DNA of 51,418 bases. Source: a virus. The translations under genes and the position numbers were made by a program. Location of the stretch: positions 1-51,418 of IMG/VR virus record IMGVR_UViG_3300011416_000014, one strand, 5' to 3'. Numbering within the stretch: position 1 is the stretch's first letter; each line of letters starts with the position of its first letter. Below are positions 29,317-37,821 of this stretch, in pieces. Under the pieces are notes generated by a model, which was given only the letters and a program-made list of their open reading frames with translations, was not told where the DNA came from and made no database searches.

Positions 29317-30407
29317 GGGTAGACTCGCCCATCGCCAGGGAAGATGATCCGTTCGAGGCGAGTGATCGTGCCTTCCTGGATCCAGCCGCTGCCGCCAAAG
29401 CCATCTACGTCTTCGCTCTCGTCGCGCACGAGTCGCTCCGCGACTCGATGTACCCGGATGACCCGATTGCAGTAGCCGTCTTCACGCAGGGCTTGCACAC
29501 GCGCCAGGACGTGACTTCGTGTGCGTACACTCGATGGCAGTTCGCACCAGAGGAAACCGTCGTCGGTTGGCGCGGGCAGTTGGACTTCGATGGTGAAGAG
29601 GAGAGGCTGTCCCTCGATCGCGCCTTCACCTCTTGCGCGAAGCGGATTGGGCACGGCCGCTTTGAACGACAGCGGCTCTCCAGGGATCAATTCGCGACTG
29701 CCCCACTCCGGCGAATCCAGGACTTCATCCTCCTGGTCGTAATCGATCTCGGGCGGCGAGATCCCGACGCATGGCGTGCCCTTCAAATCAAACTTGCACG
29801 GCTGGCTGCCGACGATCCCTCCCTGCTTGTACTCCGGGCCATGCTGCAGAGAGCCTTGTTCCACGGCGTGGTAGGACTGTTCCATGTATTCGATGATCGA
29901 GGCTCGTGCTGCCGCTGTCTGTTTATCAGCCCTTTCGCACTCCCCTGCATGAAATAAGTGACTAACCAGGTCGCGGTTCTCGTCGATCACCTTGGCCTCG
30001 CTAGTAACAGTGTAGGGCTTGCTGAAATCGCTTTCATTGCCCACACCGATGAGCGTGCGAGCGTTCGGGTAACGGTAGCGCGTGTCATCGCCTATCCCCC
30101 GCTCGCGGAATGTGATGAGCATCGCCAGGTTGGTGATCGCGTGATCCAAGTGCGGCAACCCGCTCTCGGTGTCGGTGTCCTCGCCACGATGCCAGGCCAT
30201 CAGGTGCCGCATCAACGAAGCATAGGGCTGCAGCCACGGGAAGCCCTTGGCCCAGTTCCAGTCGTCGTACTTCTGCGAGCCGTGCGTGAACACCCGGCCC
30301 ATAGCCTCCACGGCCTCGGCCGGCACCAGCTCCAGCCGCACTTTGCCGTCGTCGAACCTGGCGGCCTGCGTCGGGTCGCCCAGCTGTTGATTGTACGGAC
30401 TGGTCAT
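29313..30407 (-). CDS. dATP/dGTP diphosphohydrolase-like (DUF5664) protein with C-terminal extension
   Basis: 364 residues. ATG 30407 is chosen because GGAGGCAACG precedes it; an ATG at 30443 would couple to the polymerase stop. Residues 16-95 match the N-terminal domain of phage dATP/dGTP diphosphohydrolases: ARFDDGKVRLELVPAEAV, VFTHGSQKYDDWNWAKGF, RHLMAWHRGEDTDTESGLPHLDHAITN. This domain is named for MazZ-type enzymes, which supply nucleotides for 2-aminoadenine synthesis in S-2L-like phages, though it is widespread in other phages. The C-terminal 250 residues are unrelated (VEQGSLQHGPEYKQGG, beta-rich end) and of unknown role. It follows the polymerase gene. Confidence 0.7.
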   Translation of the reverse strand: MTSPYNQQLGDPTQAARFDDGKVRLELVPAEAVEAMGRVFTHGSQKYDDWNWAKGFPWLQPYASLMRHLMAWHRGEDTDTESGLPHLDHAITNLAMLITFRERGIGDDTRYRYPNARTLIGVGNESDFSKPYTVTSEAKVIDENRDLVSHLFHAGECERADKQTAAARASIIEYMEQSYHAVEQGSLQHGPEYKQGGIVGSQPCKFDLKGTPCVGISPPEIDYDQEDEVLDSPEWGSRELIPGEPLSFKAAVPNPLRARGEGAIEGQPLLFTIEVQLPAPTDDGFLWCELPSSVRTRSHVLARVQALREDGYCNRVIRVHRVAERLVRDESEDVDGFGGSGWIQEGTITRLERIIFPGDGRVYP

Positions 30408-30439
30408 CGTTGCCTCCGGAAGTGGTTCGAAGAAGGTTG

Positions 30440-32704
30440 TCATTTCTGGGCCGGCTTCCACGGGATCAACTTCCCGCTCTCATCGCGCACAGGCTCAGCG
30501 GCTTTCGACCAGACCACCGTCAGCAACGCTTCATCGGTGCGTACTCTTATTGAACTTAGGATCATGCTGGCGCTCTCACGGATCAGCCGCGCAACTTCCT
30601 CACACTGCGGCGCCCACAGTTCGGGATCGGCGGTCGTTTCACCGACGATCTGATCGTGGATGAACCCGATCGGGCGGGCGCCGTACAGCACGCTGCCCAT
30701 CGTGGGATCGTAGCACGCCCGGCTAACCACGATCATCCCGGCCAGCGCGGCCTCCGCGCCCGGCGACTGCATGCTCGCGCCATTTGCCGCAGCGCAGTAG
30801 GACGCGCCGACGCGCACCATGCCGAGCGGGGTGGTGTAGCGGTACATCGTGTGCTCGCCGGTGGTGTTGGCTTGGTCGGTCTGCGCGTTGACCCAGTCGA
30901 AGAAGCGTGGCATCTCTGGGTAGGTGGCCTTCCACATCTCTCTGAAGTCGCGCGCCTGCTCCTCGGTCATGATGACGCCGTAGGTCTGCCGCGCGAACGT
31001 GACCTGCGTTGCCGGCCCCAGCCCGCCAGGGTAGCCCAACCCAACCGGCTTCGCGAACGTGCGGTAGTGCTTGTAGAAGGCGCGCACTTCCTGGCTGTCA
31101 TGCTTCTTCAGAAGCCGGAAGGCTTCGTACACCGCCATCGGCTTGGCCAGGATGCCTTCGGACCTGCAGAGTTGCGCAAACTCGCGCGCCATCCCTTCGT
31201 CGGTGCCGAGAGCCAGCTGCGCGCCGAGGTAAGCGTGCAGGTCGACCCCTGCGTTGTACAGGTCGCGGTGGACCGACGCGCCGAACAGCTTGTAGGTGGT
31301 GTCGCCGACAGCGGCCAGCTCCAGCCCGGTCACGTCCACGTCGAAGAACACGCGGCCGTGGCGGGGCTTGAAGCACCGGCGCGGATCTAGGCCGCGGATC
31401 TCGTTCGGGATCTGCGTGATGTTCACGCTGGCGTATAGGCGCGGCTCGCCGGCCTTGCGCGCCTTGCCGCCGTCGTAGCTGGAGATGCGGCCGGTCTCCT
31501 TCAGCGCGTCGTAGTCGGGGTAGACCACCGGCCCCGCGCGCAGCGCGGGGATCATCTGAGTGACGATCTTCTGCAGGCTCTGGCGCTCGTGATACTGCGC
31601 CATGACCGGATCCTTCGTGGCGAGGTACTCCTGGACCTCGGCGTCGCACTGGATCGACCCGCCCGGCGTCATCGTCGGGATCTCGCCGAGCTTCCGGTAC
31701 AGGTCTTCGAGATAAGCCTGCAGCTTCTTGGTGTCCTTGCTGCCCGGCTCGCCCTTCGCCTTGCGGAACTTGATGCCCTGCGCTTTCAGCATCTCGGCCA
31801 ACGGGGTCCAATCCAGGATCTCAGTTGCGGCTATGGGAAGCTCAGCATCCAGTTCACCGTGCTGTACCAGGTCTTCAAGAATCTCCAGCGCCCGCGGCAG
31901 ATCCTTGGCGAATGGCTCGCCCACCATGCTCGCCGGCCGCAGGATGCCGTGCTCCTCCAGCAGCGACTTGTTCGCCTCGATGACCGCGGTGGTGGCGGCC
32001 TCCATGGCGTCGGTCGCGGCCTGGTCTACCTCCATGCCCCACGCGGTCGCGAGGCGCAGGACGACGGACTTGGTGAGCTGGAACTCCTCGGTGACGAAGG
32101 AGCCCTCCTCGAATGCGGCGCGGGCTTCCTGCGCTTCGTAGACCCGCAGCGTGTGCTCGCCGTCGCCCGCGGCGTAGTCGTGCGCCTCTTCCGGGTACTC
32201 ATCAGACCGCCAACCGTCGAGCGCTGAGAAGTTCAGCCGCCAGGTGTCCGGCTCGCCGCTCTTTTCGGCGCTGATGTCCTCGCCGAGGTACTTGAGCACC
32301 AGCGCTGCCAGTCCGTAACGGATCTCGACGCGCGAACCGTCGGGCATCTCCATCTCGTCGAGCCGGCCGGTGGTGGAGAGATTGAGCAGCTTCTCGCGCC
32401 AGAGGGTGTCAGTGCAGCGGCCGTCGATCAGCGCTGAGAATACCAAAGGGATCAGGTTCGGATACGAACCGCACACCACGGCCCAGTCGAAGCCGCCGTT
32501 GTGTGTGACCCACCGCACGTCCTCCGCCTGCAACAACTCTTCCAGCACTAATTCCAGCCATTCGTCTGGATGGTTGCCGATTACTTCGGTGCGTAGAGCG
32601 CCATCCTCAGTGCGCTCGGTGAAGATGGCACAGACCAGCCGCGGCACGATATTGCCCGGACCGATCAGGTGGGTCTCGGTGTCGAACGCGATCAGGGTGG
32701 TCAT
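30440..32704 (-). CDS. Family A DNA polymerase with 3'-5' exonuclease
   Basis: 754 residues. Exo motifs: IAFDTETH (Asp8, Glu10), THNGGFDW (Asp73) and AHDYAAGDGEH (Asp), so proofreading is probably intact. Polymerase motif A is FFDVDVTGLELA (Asp457, gate Glu461; the Arg of DYSQIELR is Ala here), motif B RTFAKPVGLGYPGGLG (Arg548, Lys552; F762 and Y766 positions are Leu and Gly), and motif C FIHDQIVGE (Asp684; the usual HDE Glu is Gln). No 5'-nuclease domain. ATG 32704 overlaps the RNA ligase stop. The motif changes are discussed under findings. It copies the phage genome together with the primase and helicases encoded downstream of the small-gene region. Confidence 0.9.
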   Translation of the reverse strand: MTTLIAFDTETHLIGPGNIVPRLVCAIFTERTEDGALRTEVIGNHPDEWLELVLEELLQAEDVRWVTHNGGFDWAVVCGSYPNLIPLVFSALIDGRCTDTLWREKLLNLSTTGRLDEMEMPDGSRVEIRYGLAALVLKYLGEDISAEKSGEPDTWRLNFSALDGWRSDEYPEEAHDYAAGDGEHTLRVYEAQEARAAFEEGSFVTEEFQLTKSVVLRLATAWGMEVDQAATDAMEAATTAVIEANKSLLEEHGILRPASMVGEPFAKDLPRALEILEDLVQHGELDAELPIAATEILDWTPLAEMLKAQGIKFRKAKGEPGSKDTKKLQAYLEDLYRKLGEIPTMTPGGSIQCDAEVQEYLATKDPVMAQYHERQSLQKIVTQMIPALRAGPVVYPDYDALKETGRISSYDGGKARKAGEPRLYASVNITQIPNEIRGLDPRRCFKPRHGRVFFDVDVTGLELAAVGDTTYKLFGASVHRDLYNAGVDLHAYLGAQLALGTDEGMAREFAQLCRSEGILAKPMAVYEAFRLLKKHDSQEVRAFYKHYRTFAKPVGLGYPGGLGPATQVTFARQTYGVIMTEEQARDFREMWKATYPEMPRFFDWVNAQTDQANTTGEHTMYRYTTPLGMVRVGASYCAAANGASMQSPGAEAALAGMIVVSRACYDPTMGSVLYGARPIGFIHDQIVGETTADPELWAPQCEEVARLIRESASMILSSIRVRTDEALLTVVWSKAAEPVRDESGKLIPWKPAQK

Positions 32705-33663
32705 GCGAAGAGATCCTGTGCCAGTGACTTGGTGACTCGGACGACCTCGGCCTGCAGCCGCTTGAAGTTGATGGTGGCGCTCTTGTGCTTCTTCAGGATC
32801 GCCCACATCTCTTCGTTCACTAGGTCGTGCCACACGCGACCAAGCAGTTGGGGGATGAAGCGGTCGCGGTAGGTGGCCTCTATCCCGAGGCAGCTCAACG
32901 TAATGTCAGCGTCTTCCTCGTTGGCGATCTCCACCGCGACCTTTGCGCGGGTCTTCCCTACCAAGTGCGGCGTCACGAACTGCTCGGCGATCTCGGCCTC
33001 GATCGACGCGCTGCCGTTGTTGGCGTGCCCGAACACTTTGCGGTTCTTCTCCTTGAAGTCGTTCGTCACCAACTTCGCCCACGTCGCGTGCGGCGTCCAC
33101 CAATCGTAGTTCTTCAGGACGATGCCCTCGCCGATCCCGGCACCCTCGGCGATCAGGAAGGTGTTACGTTGCACCGCGGCCTGCAGCTGCTCGTCGCTCG
33201 GGCTGTGGTACTCGCCCAGGCACTCTACGTAGTCGACATCATACTCTCGCAACAGCGCGCTGGAGTAGCCGTGGGGCAGGTATCTTAAATCACGCAGGTC
33301 GAACACGTCGAAGATCCAGAAACGGCGCCATGCCTCGGGGCGATAGGTCTTCAATGTGTGCGGTACTAGCCACTCCCCGTACAGGATGAACCAAGGATGC
33401 CGCTGCACCAGTCGAGGAATCCGTGCTGCCTCAATCGAGTCCCCCGCCAACCACTTGGCGAAGCCGGCGTTGTCGCTCTCTGGAGAGAGGACTCGACTGC
33501 GGGACGCGCAGCACACCTTCTCGCCGTCGAACCAGACACTGCCGTTGGTGCCGTCCAGCTTCGGGAAGACATGGACGCGGCCGGTCGTCAGGCCGTCCAC
33601 GTTGCGATGGTCGAGTCTTTCGAGATGTTCGTACTGCCGGAATCGTGCGACGGGGTGGCTCAT
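32701..33663 (-). CDS. RNA ligase (T4 Rnl2-like)
   Basis: 320 residues. Nucleotidyltransferase motifs: I FPKLDGTNGSVWF (Lys35), III ILYGEWL, IV EGIVLKNY, V HATWAKLV. The pattern and length (about 320, Rnl2 is 334) favour RNA ligase over DNA ligase. The C-terminal 100 residues are helical, as in Rnl2. Phage RNA ligases repair tRNAs or nicked RNA cut by host defence nucleases. ATGA overlaps on both sides show joint translation with the DNA ligase and polymerase. Confidence 0.85.
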   Translation of the reverse strand: MSHPVARFRQYEHLERLDHRNVDGLTTGRVHVFPKLDGTNGSVWFDGEKVCCASRSRVLSPESDNAGFAKWLAGDSIEAARIPRLVQRHPWFILYGEWLVPHTLKTYRPEAWRRFWIFDVFDLRDLRYLPHGYSSALLREYDVDYVECLGEYHSPSDEQLQAAVQRNTFLIAEGAGIGEGIVLKNYDWWTPHATWAKLVTNDFKEKNRKVFGHANNGSASIEAEIAEQFVTPHLVGKTRAKVAVEIANEEDADITLSCLGIEATYRDRFIPQLLGRVWHDLVNEEMWAILKKHKSATINFKRLQAEVVRVTKSLAQDLFA

Positions 33664-34565
33664 GGGCAGAACGCTCCGCTGTCATACCTGAAGCCTTTGA
33701 ACACCGGGAACCGCGGCGTGGCGCCGGGTTTCCGGCCGCCAGGGTCGGGCTGATACTTGAAGGTGACGATGATCGGCAGCGCGGGGCTGGTGAGTTGCTC
33801 GCGCTGCGCCCACAAGTGCGCGCGCTGCGCATCGTTGAAGCCCGTGCCGATTTGGAACTCCGCGCCGTCCTCGGTGCGGCACACCAGCGCGCCCAGGTCC
33901 CCGGCGGGCCGCTTGCCCGCCTGCGCGGCCGAGCGCTTCGTGCGGCCCAGTTCGTCGGTGGTGGCCTCGTTGTCGTTGTGGAAGCGCTCCACGACTCCCA
34001 CCACCTTGGCCTCCTCGTCCTCGAACCGCTTCAACTTCAAAAGCCACCCCTCGGCGCTGGTGGAGCGGCCGAACTTGTACTCGCCCTGTGGGTCGCGCAG
34101 CATCACGCCTTCAAACCCGCCGGCCAGGCAGGTGCGCTCGTAGTCAAGCAGTTCTTCAGGGGTGGAGATCAAGACGTGTTCAACCACGCGCAGGTTGTTG
34201 TGGCCGTAGTATTCGCTCCAGCAGGTGAGTGCTGACAGTCGCTCAGTGAACGGCAGATTGTCAATGGCTTGCCAGTCGAACGCGAAGAACCAGAAATCGA
34301 ACTGCTGGCCTTCACCGCGCGACATGAACGCCGACTGCACGGAGGAGAAGCCGCCTGCCACCATCAGCTCGCCGTCTACTCCGTTGGGGACGCCGACCAG
34401 TGCTTGCTGCACGTAGGTGTTGGGGATAGGCTTGAGGTTGCGCGACATCGCGACATCATCGCGAATCACACAACGGATGCCGTCCATCTTCGGGGAAGCC
34501 AGGACTGGGTACAGAACTTTCGCGAGATCGTTGGGCGCCTTGCCCGCGAGCATCGGCTTGAACAT
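33660..34565 (-). CDS. ATP-dependent DNA ligase
   Basis: 301 residues from ATG 34565, preceded by AGGAGGCAAGC. Motifs: I SPKMDGIRC (Lys26), III FWFFAFD, IV FEGVMLRD, V LLKLKRF, and an OB-fold end (LPIIVTFKYQ). Minimal domain layout, adenylation plus OB, like T7 and other small phage ligases. It seals nicks in replicated DNA. Lies directly upstream of the RNA ligase gene, and a 261-nt gap precedes it. Confidence 0.9.
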   Translation of the reverse strand: MFKPMLAGKAPNDLAKVLYPVLASPKMDGIRCVIRDDVAMSRNLKPIPNTYVQQALVGVPNGVDGELMVAGGFSSVQSAFMSRGEGQQFDFWFFAFDWQAIDNLPFTERLSALTCWSEYYGHNNLRVVEHVLISTPEELLDYERTCLAGGFEGVMLRDPQGEYKFGRSTSAEGWLLKLKRFEDEEAKVVGVVERFHNDNEATTDELGRTKRSAAQAGKRPAGDLGALVCRTEDGAEFQIGTGFNDAQRAHLWAQREQLTSPALPIIVTFKYQPDPGGRKPGATPRFPVFKGFRYDSGAFCP

Positions 34566-34826
34566 GCTTGCCTCCTGTGAAAGGTGCCGGCACCCTCCGG
34601 CCATGTTGCCCGTCCTAGAGATTGCAGGGTTTCCGCGGTAGTCCTCTTTTTGTCGAGGCACACTCGGTGCAATCGGGAAGTGCCGGATGTCCGCCCGGCA
34701 AGCTCGCTCAACCCTGCGCGCAGGTCCGGCGGGACTTCTGCTCTTCTGTCTGAACCCGCACTTCCCACGAGCGTGGGCGCTGGGCTTGCGCACAGACTTC
34801 GAGAGCGGCGCCGGTGAAGAGGATGC
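34566..34826 (-). other. Intergenic region before the ligase gene
   Basis: No convincing gene. It holds a perfect 12-bp palindrome GGTGCCGGCACC (34583-34594) between the ligase AGGAGG and upstream sequence, and a hairpin CCCACG-AG-CGTGGG near 34767. A TTG-started frame of about 32 residues (ending CTAG near 34620) exists, but its ribosome site is weak. The region could house a promoter or attenuator for the ligase-polymerase genes; no clear -35/-10 pair was found. Confidence 0.4.
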
Positions 34827-35354
34827 TCAGAGCCCGTTGGGGAAGAAGCGCTTCAGATCCTCGGCCGGCAGCGCGGCCTTGATCTGCTCAGAGTCGAGCA
34901 GCTGGGACCAGCTATAGACGACGTATGACACGGGCTGTCCGGTGACGGCGTCCTTGGTCTTCTGGCTGACGACCCGGCGGGCGGTGACGACGGTGACAAG
35001 GCCCTTCATGGGCGACTGGTCACTGCAGGCCAGGGCTGCCTCGGTCTCACCGATAGCCGAGTCCTCCACGCCCAACACGCCGGCCAGGAACCCCTTGAGG
35101 TTGCCCTGGAACGTGTTGCGCCCACCCGCGCCGGTCTGTACCTTGAAAAAGGTGTTGACGACCTCGCCGACCTTGTGCTGGGTCGAGCCAGTGCTGGCGT
35201 CGATCGCGAGGATGGTGAGAGTGTTCTTCCACATCTCGCCCTTCGCGGAGTCGAAGAAGGCACATTCGTCGATGCGCACGACAAACTTGCCCGCCTGCAG
35301 CGCGTTCGATTGATAGCTGCGCGAGGCATCCTTGAGTCCGGAGAAAGCTCCCAT
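34827..35354 (-). CDS. Single-stranded DNA-binding protein candidate
   Basis: 175 residues; AAAGGACGAATC precedes the ATG. GAFSGLKDASRSYQSNALQAGKFVVRIDEC opens a beta-rich domain (VVRIDECAFFDSAKGEMWKNTLTILAI, then VVNTFFKVQTGAGG) that reads like an OB-fold phage SSB, with a conserved-looking turn GRNTFQGNLKGFLAGVLG. The C-terminus is not the acidic tip of E. coli SSB. It has its own promoter-like region and sits between the helicase and ligase genes, as SSBs do. Assigned by pattern and context. Confidence 0.55.
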   Translation of the reverse strand: MGAFSGLKDASRSYQSNALQAGKFVVRIDECAFFDSAKGEMWKNTLTILAIDASTGSTQHKVGEVVNTFFKVQTGAGGRNTFQGNLKGFLAGVLGVEDSAIGETEAALACSDQSPMKGLVTVVTARRVVSQKTKDAVTGQPVSYVVYSWSQLLDSEQIKAALPAEDLKRFFPNGL

Positions 35355-35394
35355 GATTCGTCCTTTCGTGTCTGAGGGGTGAACAGGTCACTGC

Positions 35395-35422
35395 ATGATA
35401 CTCCCAGAATCGGGAGCTGCAA
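35395..35422 (-). promoter_or_regulatory. Promoter with operator-like inverted repeat in the spacer
   Basis: On the minus strand TTGCAG (35422-35417), a 16-nt spacer and TATCAT (35400-35395). The spacer is itself an inverted repeat (CTCCC-GATTCT-GGGAG). It starts right at the end of the helicase gene and lies 40 nt before the SSB-candidate start. A repressor bound in the spacer would block polymerase directly; the same hairpin could instead weaken readthrough from the helicase operon. Confidence 0.55.
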
Positions 35423-37516
35423 CTACGAAATCGCTCCGAACTTCTCCTCCAGTCTCTGACGTGCCTCGGCGTCCAGCTGCGCCACGTCGGTGAAGCCCCG
35501 CTCCCTGAGGAAGTCGATGGGGTAGCGCTTGGGGAGGGGGCTGTAGGATGCGTAGATTGCCTTCTGGCGGGCGCCCGTGGTCTGGTGGATGTACAGCGCG
35601 TCGATCAGGCACGCCCACTGATTCTGATAATCGAACTCGGTCGTGTTGCACACGACCGGCTCCAGGTCGTCGGCCTGCTGGCCGTTGCGGTGCGTGCGGC
35701 CCAGGACTTGCTCAAGCAGGTCGGCCTGGCGCGGGAACTGCACGAAAAACTGGAACTCGAAGTGCTGCAGGTTCTTGCCGGTGCCGTGCCCGCCCATCGA
35801 CGCCACGACAATTTGTCGTGCTGTGTCGGGGTCCAGGATCGCCGCGTTGCTGCCCTTGCGCACCGACTCGCTCGGGCACCAGAGGGTCGGCAGGCCGGCG
35901 GCCTTCAGTTCCTCGGCCAGCCAGCGGCCGGGCTCGTCGTGGTGGACCCAAATCAGCCCGCCCTGGCGCCCCTTCGTGTGCTTCAGCAGCTCGGTGGCCC
36001 AGCGCACAGCGTGCTGGATCTTGTAGTCGGACACGCGCACCGGCTCTGACACGCGCTCCGGCATGCCGTCGAACTCCAGCTCTTTCATGTTGCGCCACAG
36101 CTGGTGCAGCTGCGCCGACACGTCACGGTCAGCGTGCGCCGCCATGTTGCTGGTGATAAGCAACGGGGTGTCCAGGCCCGGGCGGCCTGCAACCTCGATC
36201 CACTTGCGCAGCGCCCGCGCGAACTCCTGGCGCGCAGCGTGGTGCTCCAGGGCCTGATCGAGATATGCCTGCGCCTCCTGCGGCGACAGCCCGCGTCGCG
36301 TCAACTCGCCGATCGCTGGCCAGCGCAGCTTGTAGTAGAAGCCGGCTGTCAGCTCGTACAGATACCGCCACTTGTGAAAGCCGAACTCGATCTCGTCGCC
36401 GCTCGGCGTGAGCCACAGTTCTTCGATCTGCCGCATCAGTTCGTCGAGCGACGGCCAGCCCGGATCGCGCTTGAAGTCCGGCACCGGCTGGTTGCAGATC
36501 GTGAGCGACACCCCGATCTCGGCATCGCCGGTGGCCACCACTCCGGGGGTGCTGGTCAGCCGCAGGCGGTACGCTTTGCGGAAGCCTGCCACGCCGCCGG
36601 GTATGTCCGTCGTGGGGAAGTTCTGCCGCGCCCACACCACGAGCGGCGCAAGCGGGCCGGTCTTCGAGGCGTTGCCACCGTGCATGTCGACGCCAGGCTT
36701 CTCCGGGTCCAGCACGTAGCTCCAGTTCGTCGCCAGCGACTCGCTCATGGGCAGCGGGCACAGGCCGCGCAGCGCCGGTGCGATCAGGTGGTAGTAGTCC
36801 ATGATCGACTTGGTTGTGATCGTACCGCTCAGCGCGACCAGTCGCGGCTGGGCCTGACTGAGGTAGCGGCGCAGTCGCTGCGTGCGCGCTGCCTTGGCGC
36901 TCTTGACCTGGTGCGCCTCGTCGAGGATGACCAGCCCGGGGCGGATGCCGTCGATAGCCGGCTTGTTGGCCGGCGGGTTCTGCCGGTCGCCGCCGAGCAG
37001 GGCCTCGGCGTCGGTGGTACTGAGCAGCGAGTAGGTGAGCACGTAGCAGCCCATCTTCCCACTGCCGGCAATGCGCCTGCGCTCGTCCAGGCTTCGGCCA
37101 CCAAGCAGGTGGAACGGCACCGACAGGCCCACACGCTTGCGAGCCCACGGCATGTCGGTCTTGGTGAGCTGCTCGTAGACCTGACTCGGGACGATCAGCA
37201 CCGAGCGCTGCATGCCGGCGCGATACGCGCGCTCGGCGATCATCAGGGTGATGAGCGTCTTGCCCCAGCCGACGCCGATCGGCGCGAACAGGCCGTCGTA
37301 CAGATCCCAGGCCAGCACCGCGCCGACCTGTTGCGGGAACAGGCGGAAGCCCTCTTCGAAGTACCGGGCCTGCACTTCCTGCTCGCAGAACGCCTCGATC
37401 GCGGCCCCATCGGGTTGGTCAATGATCGGCAACGCGCAAATGCGCTGGATCTCTAACGAGTCCGCCGTGTCCCGACCCTGATGGGGCCGCGCTTTTCGAA
37501 ACGGGTCACTGCTCAT
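35423..37516 (-). CDS. SF2 helicase, SNF2-like
   Basis: 697 residues. Walker A GVGWGKT (81-87), DEAH box VILDEAHQ (197-203), motif III ALSGTIT, and a C-terminal motif VI QVLGRTHRNGQQ (603-614), the GRxHRxGQ of SNF2 proteins. Motif Ia-like VLIVPSQ is at 106-112. Known for the family: dsDNA translocation driven by ATP; phage members act in replication or recombination. Overlaps the MazG-like gene stop by ATGA. Nothing in the N-terminus (40 residues) suggests a targeting domain. Confidence 0.85.
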   Translation of the reverse strand: MSSDPFRKARPHQGRDTADSLEIQRICALPIIDQPDGAAIEAFCEQEVQARYFEEGFRLFPQQVGAVLAWDLYDGLFAPIGVGWGKTLITLMIAERAYRAGMQRSVLIVPSQVYEQLTKTDMPWARKRVGLSVPFHLLGGRSLDERRRIAGSGKMGCYVLTYSLLSTTDAEALLGGDRQNPPANKPAIDGIRPGLVILDEAHQVKSAKAARTQRLRRYLSQAQPRLVALSGTITTKSIMDYYHLIAPALRGLCPLPMSESLATNWSYVLDPEKPGVDMHGGNASKTGPLAPLVVWARQNFPTTDIPGGVAGFRKAYRLRLTSTPGVVATGDAEIGVSLTICNQPVPDFKRDPGWPSLDELMRQIEELWLTPSGDEIEFGFHKWRYLYELTAGFYYKLRWPAIGELTRRGLSPQEAQAYLDQALEHHAARQEFARALRKWIEVAGRPGLDTPLLITSNMAAHADRDVSAQLHQLWRNMKELEFDGMPERVSEPVRVSDYKIQHAVRWATELLKHTKGRQGGLIWVHHDEPGRWLAEELKAAGLPTLWCPSESVRKGSNAAILDPDTARQIVVASMGGHGTGKNLQHFEFQFFVQFPRQADLLEQVLGRTHRNGQQADDLEPVVCNTTEFDYQNQWACLIDALYIHQTTGARQKAIYASYSPLPKRYPIDFLRERGFTDVAQLDAEARQRLEEKFGAIS

Positions 37517-37821
37517 GCGTGTCGTACTACATCCTCGGCCAGCCGCTGAGCCATCGCGGCGATCTGCACCAGCTCAGCTAACGCTCGGTGCGGCGGGCCG
37601 CCCTTCTTGATCTCGTCCCACAACTCGTCGACTTCTTCGAGCAGGACAGCGTATCCTTCGTGAACCGAGTTGATCGGAGGAAACTTATCGCGCGCCCTTG
37701 CCAGTTCTCCAGCCACCAGTTCGTCGAACTGTACGCGATGGTCCGCGAAGTCGTACTGGCGGTCCAACTCCTTCTCCGCTTTGGTTGGTTCCGGCATGGG
37801 CACTTCGTCGTCGAAGATCAT
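37513..37821 (-). CDS. MazG-like nucleotide pyrophosphohydrolase
   Basis: 102 residues, ATG 37821 within the previous stop (TGATG). NSVHEGYAVLLEEVDELWDEI is the MazG first metal motif (Glu62, Glu63, Glu66 region), followed by ELVQIAAMAQRLAEDV, where the usual ExxD is ExxQ. The length matches the minimal all-alpha NTP-PPase. MazG-like enzymes hydrolyse (d)NTPs to monophosphates; in S-2L-type phages one (MazZ) prepares nucleotides for modified DNA. The Asp-to-Gln change leaves activity uncertain. Confidence 0.75.
   Translation of the reverse strand: MIFDDEVPMPEPTKAEKELDRQYDFADHRVQFDELVAGELARARDKFPPINSVHEGYAVLLEEVDELWDEIKKGGPPHRALAELVQIAAMAQRLAEDVVRHA

Noticed and set aside
34620-34720. Possible 32-residue gene before the DNA ligase
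   Set aside because: TTG start with weak ribosome site and no recognisable features.
36104-37456. Plus-strand frame opposite the SNF2-type helicase
   Set aside because: Shadow; no start signal and atypical composition.
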